9,943 nucleotides of DNA from JAGPKI01 sp052034135 (GTDB lineage Bacteria; Caldisericota; Caldisericia; UBA6126; JAGPKI01): NCBI GenBank assembly GCA_052034135.1, contig JBPOJC010000104.1, forward strand, positions 1 to 9,943. The letters run 5' to 3'. Both the position numbers and the translations under genes were made by a program. Shown piece after piece: positions 1 to 5,745 of the stretch. The notes beneath the pieces were generated by a model, which was not told the DNA's origin, did not search any database, and saw only the letters and a program-made list of their open reading frames with translations. Position 1 is the stretch's first letter. The number at the start of each line of letters is the position of its first letter.

Positions 1-1332
1 GTTCATGCATTAGCAGTTTTAGTGGGAGTAATCATTATGATGTTTTCTATTAGCCCACTTCTATCATGGATTTCTCTTGCGATAATACCTTTATCGCTTT
101 TAATCACAATGTTTATTATAAGAAGATCTCAGAAATATTTCATAGCTCAATGGGATAGTATTGGTGCTTTAAATGGACATATTGAAGAAACATTTACTGG
201 CCATACTATTATAGAAGCGTATAATCAACAGGATAAAGCAATTAAACGTTTTGATGAGGAAAATAAGAAAGTTTACGAAGCCAGTTTCAAGGCTCAATTT
301 ATATCAAGTATATTAAGACCATCTGTAAACTTGCTGAATAATTTAAACTACGTAGTTATATGTATTATTGGTGGCATACGTGTAACAACAGGGCAAATTA
401 CACTTGGTGGTGTACAAGCCTTTATTCAGTATTCAAGGCAGTTTACACAGCCTGTAATACAGGTTGCAAGCATAGTAAACGTTTTACAATCAACAGTAGC
501 CTCTGCTGAAAGAGTATTTGAACTATTGGATGAGAAAGAAGAAGTGCCCGATCCTGAAAATCCAGTAGTGCTTGAGAATGTAAAAGGTCACGTAAGATTT
601 GAACATGTTTACTTTAGCTATAATCCAGATACTCCATTAATTGAAGATATGAACTTAGAGGCTTTACCAGGACAGTCTGTAGCCATAGTAGGTCCAACTG
701 GAGCTGGAAAAACAACTTTAGTTAACTTACTTATGCGTTTTTACGAGATAGACAGTGGACGTATCACCATAGATGGTGTAGATATAAGGGATATGAGACG
801 TGATGATTTACGTAGAATTTTTGGTATGGTATTACAGGATACATGGTTATTTAATGGGACCATTAGAGATAATATTGCTTATGGCAAAGAAGATGTCTCT
901 TTTGAAGAAATAAGAGCAGCCGCTCAGGAGGCATATATTGACCATTTTATAAGGACTCTCCCAGAAGGTTATGATACTGTGCTCACTGAAGATGCTTCTA
1001 ATATATCTCAGGGGCAAAAACAACTTTTGACAATAGCACGTGCTTTCTTAGTTAATCCTAAAATACTGATTCTGGATGAAGCTACAAGTTCAGTAGATAC
1101 ACGAACTGAAATGCTTATACAGAAAGCCATGGCTAAACTTAGAAAAGGACGCACAAGTTTTATTATTGCGCACAGATTGTCCACCATACGTGATGCAAGC
1201 ACAATATTAGTTATGAATAAAGGAAAAATTGTGGAGCAGGGCTATCACGAGGAGCTCATGGAGGCACGTGGTTTCTACTATGATCTCTATATGAGTCAAT
1301 TCCTCTCACCAGTTAGTGTTGATGTAGATTAG
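1..1332 (+). CDS. ABC exporter subunit, TM288-like half-transporter (5' end cut by window)
   Basis: The reading frame is open to base 1, so the start lies outside. 443 residues remain, and about 150 N-terminal residues are probably missing if it matches TM288 (about 600 aa). The visible part holds the last transmembrane helices of a type IV exporter domain, then a complete nucleotide-binding domain. Walker A GPTGAGKTT is at nt 691-717, the Q-loop Gln at 835-837, the signature ISQGQ near 1003-1017, Walker B ILILDEA near 1063-1083 and the switch His at 1171-1173. The catalytic Glu after Walker B is present, but the signature has Gln where LSGGQ has Gly. This is the pattern I recall for TM288 of the heterodimer TM287/288, so a partner subunit with a degenerate Walker B is expected just upstream. 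Role: ATP-driven export of drugs or lipids across the inner membrane; substrate unknown. It is convergent with the next gene, with 41 AT-rich bases between stops and no GC-rich terminator. Confidence 0.93.
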   Translation, partial: VHALAVLVGVIIMMFSISPLLSWISLAIIPLSLLITMFIIRRSQKYFIAQWDSIGALNGHIEETFTGHTIIEAYNQQDKAIKRFDEENKKVYEASFKAQFISSILRPSVNLLNNLNYVVICIIGGIRVTTGQITLGGVQAFIQYSRQFTQPVIQVASIVNVLQSTVASAERVFELLDEKEEVPDPENPVVLENVKGHVRFEHVYFSYNPDTPLIEDMNLEALPGQSVAIVGPTGAGKTTLVNLLMRFYEIDSGRITIDGVDIRDMRRDDLRRIFGMVLQDTWLFNGTIRDNIAYGKEDVSFEEIRAAAQEAYIDHFIRTLPEGYDTVLTEDASNISQGQKQLLTIARAFLVNPKILILDEATSSVDTRTEMLIQKAMAKLRKGRTSFIIAHRLSTIRDASTILVMNKGKIVEQGYHEELMEARGFYYDLYMSQFLSPVSVDVD

Positions 1333-1373
1333 CTATTATAAAATTTTTTATTATAAAAGAAATTTAGAGATAA

Positions 1374-2513
1374 TTAGAGAAAATTCTTATAAATGTTTTT
1401 GTATTCATTCAACATTCTTTTTATGTTGTAAGTTTCTTCTGATAATTTTCTACCTTTAAAGACTTTTTCTTTATACAAATTTTCATTAGATATTAAGCTT
1501 ATTAGTTCAGTTGCAATTTCCTCGTCCTTCGCTTGAAAATCATAGATTAAACCAGCATCCTTAACTGTCTCAGATAAACCACCAATATTTGGCACAACAG
1601 TTAAAATACCTGAAGCAAAGGACTCAAGAACAACATAAGGTTGAGTTTCCATCTTACTTGCTAAGAAGAGAATGTCTATATAGTTGACCCAATTAGCTCT
1701 ATCAAGAGAATTAATAAATTCAATCTTTGAACCAAGATTTAATGAATTTATTAGTTCTTGCAAATAGTTATAATAAGCTATGTTATCTATTGGTCCTATT
1801 ATAAAAAACTTTAATTTTGGATTTTTGCTACTTACTATTTTCCAGATATTTATAATTCTTTCTATATTTTTTATCCTTGTGATTCTACCAGCAAATCCTA
1901 CTTTTTGAACAGGAAATCTATAATTAAATTTAAACCTTTCTGGATCGACTCCATTATTTATTATCTTACATTTGCTTGGATTTGCTCCTTCGCTTATCTG
2001 AATATTTCTTGTGAACTCTGTAGGTGAAATTACTATTTCAGCTTTTTTGTATGCATCTTTAGCAATATACCTTAATTTATGAGTAATTTTTTTACTAACT
2101 TCTATACCACTTTCAAGCTCATTTGTTTCTTGTGACTCCTTCCAGTAAATCGCATGTTCTGTTAGAATAAATGGTTTTTCATTAAGTTTTGATAGTTGCA
2201 TTGCGCATAAGCATGCACAACCAGTAGAAGCAGCATGATAAATTTTTGCCTCTTCAAAATTATAGTTATAAAGTATTTGTTCAATTTGGCTAAAACTTAG
2301 TGGATAGTCTTTAAGAATTATATTATTAAATGAATTTAAGTTATGCTGCTCTTTTAATATTTGGATGCAAAGGTCATCATTATTATGTGAAAAATTTATA
2401 ATGGAAAAATTTAGCTCAGGAATACCATCTATCAAATCTCTAAGCCATGTAGAAACTCCACCGATTTTAAAAAGATTTGATATTCCTTCAGTTATAATTG
2501 ATACATCTACCAT
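1374..2513 (-). CDS. PelF-like GT4 family glycosyltransferase
   Basis: This 379-residue cytoplasmic GT-B glycosyltransferase resembles PelF, which polymerises Pel polysaccharide from a UDP-sugar. The N-terminus reads SIITEG (5-10) then GGVSTW (18-23), typical of PelF/DUF3492 proteins. It is followed by IYHAASTG (91-98), LTEH (117-120), NNGVDPERF (186-194), GFAGR (206-210) and an EX7E pair, E289 and E297, that contacts the donor sugar in GT4 enzymes. P. aeruginosa PelF is about 500 residues, so this form is compact. The frame stays open upstream to 2654, but that stretch overlaps the AI-2E gene and does not look like the family. The ATG at 2513 puts SIITEG at the very N-terminus and lies 10 nt after the AI-2E stop, so it is chosen. 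No clear Shine-Dalgarno precedes it, which suggests translational coupling. No other pel gene is visible, so the sugar and acceptor are unknown. An ordinary GT4 capsule or glycolipid transferase is the alternative. Confidence 0.85.
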   Translation of the reverse strand: MVDVSIITEGISNLFKIGGVSTWLRDLIDGIPELNFSIINFSHNNDDLCIQILKEQHNLNSFNNIILKDYPLSFSQIEQILYNYNFEEAKIYHAASTGCACLCAMQLSKLNEKPFILTEHAIYWKESQETNELESGIEVSKKITHKLRYIAKDAYKKAEIVISPTEFTRNIQISEGANPSKCKIINNGVDPERFKFNYRFPVQKVGFAGRITRIKNIERIINIWKIVSSKNPKLKFFIIGPIDNIAYYNYLQELINSLNLGSKIEFINSLDRANWVNYIDILFLASKMETQPYVVLESFASGILTVVPNIGGLSETVKDAGLIYDFQAKDEEIATELISLISNENLYKEKVFKGRKLSEETYNIKRMLNEYKNIYKNFL

Positions 2514-2523
2514 CTGAATGTCA

Positions 2524-3579
2524 CTAAATATTTTTTGAATCTGATAAATATATTTCTTTGCCGGAAGTATATTTATTAAACAACAAAAGAATTGTCGCAA
2601 AGAGTGGTACTGCAACGATGATTCCAAGAAAACCAAGAAGTTTTCCCATAGCAAGGATTACAATGATTGTTACAGCCGGAGGCAATTTTACTTGCTTTCT
2701 CATAATAAATGGAAGGAAAAAATTGTTTTCAAGAAATTGAATAATTAGATAAATTATTATTATTGGAATAATTTTTGATGGTGATTGAACGAGAACATAA
2801 ACTGCAGGGGCAAAGCATCCCAGAAATGGACCAAAATAGGGAATAATCTCAAAAAATCCTGCTGCTATCCCAAAAACAAGGAAATAGTCAAGCCCTATTA
2901 ACCAGAAACCTAAAGTTGTTACTGCACCAACAAAGAAAATTGCGAGAAGCATACCATTTATCCAATTTTTAAGAACTTCCTCGATTTCTCTTATGGTAAT
3001 AGTAATAGCATTTCTATTTTTTACAGGGAATAAGCTTAAAAACATATCTCGATATTCTGCTGGACTTAAAGCAAAAAATATGGCGAGAATAATCATTATG
3101 AAGAAGTTTACAATCCAACCAGAAGCAGCAGCTATATAGGATATGGAACTTCCAAGAAAATTTTGAATGCTTTTCATGGCAGTTTGAGTAATGTCTTCTA
3201 TCTTTATAACTTTTGTTAATGCAGGGAATAAAGAAGAGAGTCTTTTAAGAGAAACCTCAAAACTGCTAACTATGTTAGGAAGATTTTTAATAAGATTTTG
3301 CGCCTGAGATGCAAATGGTACTGATATTGACACAAACGGCAAAATTAAAATGAGAATGATTACAATAATTGCAAGGGTAAAGGATAGCTCTCTTCTAAGC
3401 TTTAATTTTGATCCAATAATTTGAGCCATATTTCTTATAAAAAGTGAAATAATGAAAGATAAAAAGGCAATTAAAATTATATCTTTAACATACACAACTG
3501 CATATGCAATTAATGCTGTTGCTCCAATTATGAGTATTGTTACTAATACTTTTAGTGAATAATCCTTTAAATCATTCAA
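2524..3579 (-). CDS. AI-2E family transporter (UPF0118)
   Basis: A 351-residue polytopic inner-membrane protein of the AI-2E/UPF0118 family, with about eight hydrophobic segments and a soluble stretch after the second or third helix (roughly residues 90-150). Family hallmarks are IIPYFGPFLG around residue 245 and the C-terminal block FIMRKQVKLPPAV followed by GFLGIIVAVP. Members have been linked to autoinducer-2 export (TqsA) and to Na+/H+ exchange, so the name does not fix the substrate. The start is TTG at 3579. It is supported by a strong Shine-Dalgarno GGAGGGG 8 nt upstream and by a -35/-10 pair further up. The length is normal for the family. It is the first gene of a two-gene unit with the PelF-like glycosyltransferase. 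Confidence 0.93.
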   Translation of the reverse strand: MNDLKDYSLKVLVTILIIGATALIAYAVVYVKDIILIAFLSFIISLFIRNMAQIIGSKLKLRRELSFTLAIIVIILILILPFVSISVPFASQAQNLIKNLPNIVSSFEVSLKRLSSLFPALTKVIKIEDITQTAMKSIQNFLGSSISYIAAASGWIVNFFIMIILAIFFALSPAEYRDMFLSLFPVKNRNAITITIREIEEVLKNWINGMLLAIFFVGAVTTLGFWLIGLDYFLVFGIAAGFFEIIPYFGPFLGCFAPAVYVLVQSPSKIIPIIIIYLIIQFLENNFFLPFIMRKQVKLPPAVTIIVILAMGKLLGFLGIIVAVPLFATILLLFNKYTSGKEIYLSDSKNI

Positions 3580-3584
3580 ATATT

Positions 3585-3592
3585 ACCCCTCC
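3585..3592 (-). promoter_or_regulatory. Shine-Dalgarno deciding a TTG start
   Basis: On the minus strand GGAGGGGT lies about 8 nt before TTG at 3579. No ATG sits at a suitable distance in the AI-2E frame, so this site fixes the unusual start codon. Confidence 0.8.
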
Positions 3593-3627
3593 ATTAATAA
3601 AAATTTGGTAACTTTAATCGCAAAAAT

Positions 3628-3656
3628 ATTTTAGGATAAAAATATCATTTCTGCAA
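3628..3656 (-). promoter_or_regulatory. Putative promoter of the AI-2E/glycosyltransferase unit
   Basis: On the minus strand TTGCAG (3656-3651) and TAAAAT (3633-3628) are separated by 17 nt, close to the sigma-70 type consensus. Transcription would begin near 3621, giving a leader of about 40 nt that carries the strong ribosome binding site. Inferred from sequence only. Confidence 0.5.
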
Positions 3657-3666
3657 GTAATGACTT

Positions 3667-3707
3667 GTCATGCCGAGGGAGTGTCTCCTTAAGACCGAAG
3701 GATCTCC
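3667..3707 (+). repeat. GTCA-type palindromic repeat, GTCT/AGAC variant
   Basis: The unit begins GTCATGCCGAGGGAG and ends GAAGGATCTCC. An inner stem GTCT/AGAC (around 3683-3695) closes a 5-nt loop, and the outer arms CC/GG pair. Its 5' GTCA and 3' ATCTCC match the other units, but the interior differs. Confidence 0.65.
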
Positions 3708-3732
3708 TTGCGTGTCATTCCCTCGTTTTTTC

Positions 3733-3760
3733 TTGTCATTCAGAGCGATTGCGGGAATCC
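3733..3760 (+). repeat. B-type palindromic repeat, copy 1
   Basis: A 28-base unit running from TTGTCATTC to GCGGGAATCC. It is identical base for base to the copy at 3840-3867. Outer arms ATTC (3738-3741) and GAAT (3755-3758) pair around a small inner hairpin GC-gatt-GC. The exact identity of two copies 107 bases apart indicates recent duplication or conversion. Confidence 0.85.
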
Positions 3761-3770
3761 AACCACTCCC

Positions 3771-3811
3771 GTCACCCTGAGGAGCGTTCATTTTAGCGAC
3801 GAAGGGTCTCC
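3771..3811 (+). repeat. A-type palindromic repeat, copy 1
   Basis: The unit begins GTCACCCTGAGGAGCG and ends AGCGACGAAGGGTCTCC. Outer arms ACCCT (3774-3778) and AGGGT (3803-3807) pair. The inner arms CGTT/AGCG pair with one wobble. Other copies lie at 4071, 9905 and, degenerate, 9854. Confidence 0.88.
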
Positions 3812-3839
3812 TTCTCTCCTCGTCATTCCATGAATTTCT

Positions 3840-3867
3840 TTGTCATTCAGAGCGATTGCGGGAATCC
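3840..3867 (+). repeat. B-type palindromic repeat, copy 2
   Basis: Identical over 28 bases to 3733-3760. A truncated GTCATTCC start at 3822 lies just upstream, as one does before copy 1 (at 3714). The arrangement 'truncated unit, then full B unit' is therefore itself duplicated. Confidence 0.85.
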
Positions 3868-4027
3868 AGGGTTTTACTATATCATCTAATGAAAATGGAA
3901 ATCCAGAATACTAAGAATAGAGCCATATTTCTACCTTTGCAAAATATGTGAAACAAACCCTCCATATATGTAAGTAGGGTAAAAATGACAATTTTGTTAC
4001 TCTAAAATACAAAAAAATACAATTGAT

Positions 4028-4060
4028 CTGGATCCCCGATAAAAGATTTCGGGGATGACA
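4028..4060 (-). repeat. C-type palindromic repeat, inverted orientation
   Basis: ATCCCCGA (4032-4039) and TCGGGGAT (4049-4056) form a perfect 8-bp stem with a 9-nt loop. Read on the minus strand the unit starts TGTCATCCCCGA and ends GGGGATCCAG. This shares the GTCAT-stem-ATCC frame of the other units, but it points the opposite way. Confidence 0.8.
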
Positions 4061-4070
4061 CCTCTCCACC

Positions 4071-4110
4071 GTCACCCTGAGGAGCATCTTTCCAGCGACG
4101 AAGGGTCTCC
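4071..4110 (+). repeat. A-type palindromic repeat, copy 2
   Basis: Shares GTCACCCTGAGGAGC and AGCGACGAAGGGTCTCC with copy 1, with a different loop between. Outer arms ACCCT (4074-4078) and AGGGT (4102-4106) are intact. The conserved arms with a variable centre are typical of a structured repeat. Confidence 0.88.
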
Positions 4111-4111
4111 T

Positions 4112-4150
4112 CATCTAAAGTGCGACAATACTGCACTTTTGGAATGATGG
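4112..4150 (+). repeat. Degenerate D-type repeat hairpin before the BMP promoter
   Basis: AAAGTGC (4117-4123) and GCACTTT (4133-4139) make a perfect 7-bp stem, followed by GGAATGATGG. The core AAGTGCG...GCAC...GGAAT matches the unit at 7048-7095, so I read this as a decayed member. It lacks a proper T-run for a terminator. Confidence 0.55.
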
Positions 4151-4171
4151 AAAGGCAATCACAAGCACTTA

Positions 4172-4180
4172 TGTTATAAT
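4172..4180 (+). promoter_or_regulatory. Extended -10 promoter of the BMP lipoprotein gene
   Basis: TG-T-TATAAT is a perfect extended -10 element. No good -35 is visible 16-18 nt upstream, as is common for extended -10 promoters. Transcription would begin near 4187, about 40 nt before the start codon. Confidence 0.6.
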
Positions 4181-4197
4181 CTTTTAGAAAAGATTAT
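4176..4197. promoter_or_regulatory. 22-bp palindrome over the -10 element, possible operator
   Basis: ATAATCTTTT (4176-4185) and AAAAGATTAT (4188-4197) are exact inverted repeats around a 2-base centre. The left arm contains five of the six -10 bases and the centre falls at the predicted start site. This is the usual position of a dimeric repressor site. It is almost pure A+T, so it would be a weak RNA hairpin. Confidence 0.5.
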
Positions 4198-4227
4198 TTT
4201 GACACATAAACGCAGGAGGATATGTTT

Positions 4228-5160
4228 ATGCCCAGAAAAAAATTGGCTTTTTTCATTTTGTTAATAATTTTTACAGTTTTATTGTCTTCCTGTAGTAGAA
4301 AAATCGATAATAGAAATGGCGTAAAAAGATTAAGAATTGGGTTCTTAGCTGATTCTTTTGGTTTAAACGAGCCAACATTTAGTAAAAAAATATACGATTC
4401 TCTAACTGAATTAAATCAATCAGAGAAATTTAAAATAATATTTAAAGAAGGAGAGCTAAAAAAAGACTATTTTACCAATCTAAAAGAGTTATCAGAGGAT
4501 TGTGACATTATAATATGTGGATATTTAATGAATGATGAAGTTTTAAAGGTGAGCACTGAGTTTCCTGATAAATATTTTATCCTTCTCGATGGAATTGCAA
4601 GCAATGATGATAATAAACCTGTTTATAGGAATAATTTAATTTCAATTATGTTTAACGAAAACGAAAAGGCATACTTAGCAGGGAAAGCTATAGGTGCATC
4701 ACTTAATAAAGGTGAAAGTGCTGGAATAATTTGTACTGGTGACAAAAATGATGCTAATGTAAGGTTTATTATTGATTCATTTAATAAAGGAATCGAGGAA
4801 TGCAATGAAAGTTTTGAAATTAAATATAAATTTATTAAAGATCCCGGCGATTCAGCAATAGCTTTAAATTTATTTAATGAGTTAAAATCTGAAAAATGTA
4901 AAATTGTTTACCTTTGTAATGGAGGTTATGTTAATTCAATAATCAATAGTCTTAAAGATCCACTTCCTTATATAATTTGTGAAGAGATTGGCAATCTGAC
5001 GAGCGAAAAATGTGTATTAGGAATTATTGAGAAGGATTATAAAGTGGTATTAGAGAAAGTATTAGCTGAAGCAGCAGAGAATAAATTAAAAGGTGGAATA
5101 CAAATTTTTGGGCTTACTGATAAAGCAATAAACTTTAAAATGAATGAAATAAATCAATAA
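4228..5160 (+). CDS. BMP/PnrA-like substrate-binding lipoprotein
   Basis: A 310-residue lipoprotein of the BMP family, the periplasmic-binding-fold proteins that often bind purine nucleosides for an ABC importer (TmpC/PnrA). A signal peptide (residues 1-21: MPRKK, then a hydrophobic run) ends in the lipobox LSSC, with Cys22 as the lipid anchor. The mature part shows family blocks: IGFLADSFGLNE, FPDKYFILLDG, SIMFNENEKAYLAGKAIG (YLAG-x-AxG is diagnostic), AGIICTGD and IVYLCNGG. The more distant ligand loops differ from PnrA, so the ligand is uncertain. AGGAGG at 4214-4219 is 8 nt from the ATG at 4228 but only 2 nt from the ATG at 4222, so 4228 is chosen. No permease or ATPase gene adjoins it: upstream are repeats, and downstream the convergent HU gene follows a terminator. 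It may use a distant transporter or act as a sensor. Confidence 0.85.
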   Translation: MPRKKLAFFILLIIFTVLLSSCSRKIDNRNGVKRLRIGFLADSFGLNEPTFSKKIYDSLTELNQSEKFKIIFKEGELKKDYFTNLKELSEDCDIIICGYLMNDEVLKVSTEFPDKYFILLDGIASNDDNKPVYRNNLISIMFNENEKAYLAGKAIGASLNKGESAGIICTGDKNDANVRFIIDSFNKGIEECNESFEIKYKFIKDPGDSAIALNLFNELKSEKCKIVYLCNGGYVNSIINSLKDPLPYIICEEIGNLTSEKCVLGIIEKDYKVVLEKVLAEAAENKLKGGIQIFGLTDKAINFKMNEINQ

Positions 5161-5202
5161 GAAATTTATCTTTTTCAATAACATAATAAAAACCAGAAAA
5201 AT

Positions 5203-5232
5203 AAAAAAGGGGAGAAATTTCTCCCCTTTTTT
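5203..5232. terminator. Bidirectional rho-independent terminator
   Basis: A perfect palindrome: six A, GGGGAG, AAATTT, CTCCCC, six T. It works as a stem plus U-tract on either strand, ending the BMP lipoprotein transcript (+) and the HU transcript (-). The two genes are convergent with 93 bases between them. Confidence 0.95.
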
Positions 5233-5253
5233 ATTGAATTAATTCCTCTTCAG

Positions 5254-5532
5254 CTACTTTGAAGAAACAGCTTCTTTGAAAGCTTTACCTGGTCTGAATA
5301 CTGGAACTTTCTTTGCAGGAATTGTCATTTTCTTTCCTGTCTTGGGGTTCACGCCGGTTCTTGCAGCTCTTTGACGGGCTTCAAAGTTACCAAATCCAAT
5401 GATAGCTACCTTTTCACCCTTTTTCACTGCCCCTTTAACAGTTTCGAAAAAGACGTTAAGAGCAGCTTCTGTGTCCTTTTGAGAAAGTTTAGCTTTCTTC
5501 GCAACTTCTTTAACTAAGTCAGTCTTAGTCAT
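5254..5532 (-). CDS. hup: HU family DNA-binding protein
   Basis: A 92-residue nucleoid protein of the HU/IHF family that acts as a dimer, bending and compacting DNA. The N-terminal helices run from MTKTDLVKEVA to about residue 40. They are followed by GEKVAIIGFGNFE and the DNA-binding arm AARTGVNPKTGKK, where the conserved RTG-x-NP carries the intercalating Pro. The C-terminal VPVFRPGKAFKEAV is canonical. The length is exactly that of typical HU. The ATG at 5532 has AGGAGG 8 nt upstream. The gene is locally richer in G+C than its neighbours, which I attribute to codon bias of a highly expressed gene. HU rather than IHF is inferred from overall resemblance. It is monocistronic, with its own promoter and terminator. 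Confidence 0.97.
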   Translation of the reverse strand: MTKTDLVKEVAKKAKLSQKDTEAALNVFFETVKGAVKKGEKVAIIGFGNFEARQRAARTGVNPKTGKKMTIPAKKVPVFRPGKAFKEAVSSK

Positions 5533-5564
5533 TAATTATCCCTCCTTTAAAGAGATTTTCTCTC

Positions 5565-5593
5565 ATTATTACTATATTTTTATAACAATGCAA
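5565..5593 (-). promoter_or_regulatory. Putative HU promoter
   Basis: On the minus strand TTGCAT (5593-5588) and AATAAT (5570-5565) are 17 nt apart. The -10 is a 5/6 match, while the -35 is weak at 3/6. It resembles the TTGCAG-17-TAAAAT pair before the AI-2E gene. The leader would be about 25 nt. Confidence 0.35.
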
Positions 5594-5641
5594 GAGTTTT
5601 GACCATAATTTTTCAAATTTTTTTAGAAAAATTATTAAAAT

Positions 5642-5677
5642 TTTAACATTATTTTGTTAAAGCATATACAGCTATGC
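5642..5677. promoter_or_regulatory. Two adjacent inverted repeats between divergent genes
   Basis: TTTAACA (5642-5648) pairs with TGTTAAA (5655-5661) across 6 bases, and GCATA (5662-5666) pairs with TATGC (5673-5677) across 6 bases. They abut and lie midway between the divergent HU and 5746 promoters, a position suited to a regulator site. Function is inference. Confidence 0.3.
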
Positions 5678-5705
5678 CTCATGACATCAGAATTAGTGGA
5701 CATAT

Positions 5706-5733
5706 TTGAAGAAAAATAAAATTTTGCGATAAT
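5706..5733 (+). promoter_or_regulatory. Putative promoter of the FG-GAP/TPR protein gene
   Basis: TTGAAG (5706-5711) and GATAAT (5728-5733) are 16 nt apart, with TGC before the -10 giving an extended -10. The predicted start near 5740 leaves only about six bases before the ATG at 5746, so the mRNA may be nearly leaderless. There is no strong Shine-Dalgarno (only TTAGG), which fits. Confidence 0.45.
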
Positions 5734-5745
5734 TTAATTAGGCAT

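Larger units (their letters stand above)
3594..4171. other. Intergenic repeat cluster, no gene
   Basis: About 640 bases separate the divergent AI-2E and BMP genes, and I see no credible protein gene. The stretch holds six or seven palindromic repeat units, mostly head-to-tail, and at least two truncated ones (GTCATTCC at 3714 and at 3822). Between 3868 and 4027 lies AT-rich sequence without a recognised unit. It does contain ACCCT (3957-3961) and AGGGT (3976-3980), the same outer arms as the A-type repeat, and may be a decayed copy. Confidence 0.75.

Noticed and set aside
2514..2654. N-terminal extension of the glycosyltransferase frame, overlapping the AI-2E gene
   Set aside because: The extra 47 residues overlap conserved coding sequence of the AI-2E C-terminus and do not resemble the family. 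The ATG at 2513 puts the family's SIITEG block at the N-terminus.
3733..4110. CRISPR array, because identical repeats recur
   Set aside because: Spacing is irregular, units of several types are mixed in both orientations, and spacers are not of uniform length. No cas gene is present.
3911..4114. 67-codon reading frame on the minus strand
   Set aside because: It begins in the A-type repeat and translates repeat and AT-rich spacer. There is no ribosome binding site or family resemblance.
4199..4204. TTGACA as a -35 element before the BMP gene
   Set aside because: A matching -10 would fall inside the coding start (about 4222-4227), after the ribosome binding site.
4222..4227. ATG at 4222 as the BMP gene start
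   Set aside because: It lies only 2 nt from AGGAGG, too close for initiation. The in-frame ATG at 4228 has normal spacing.
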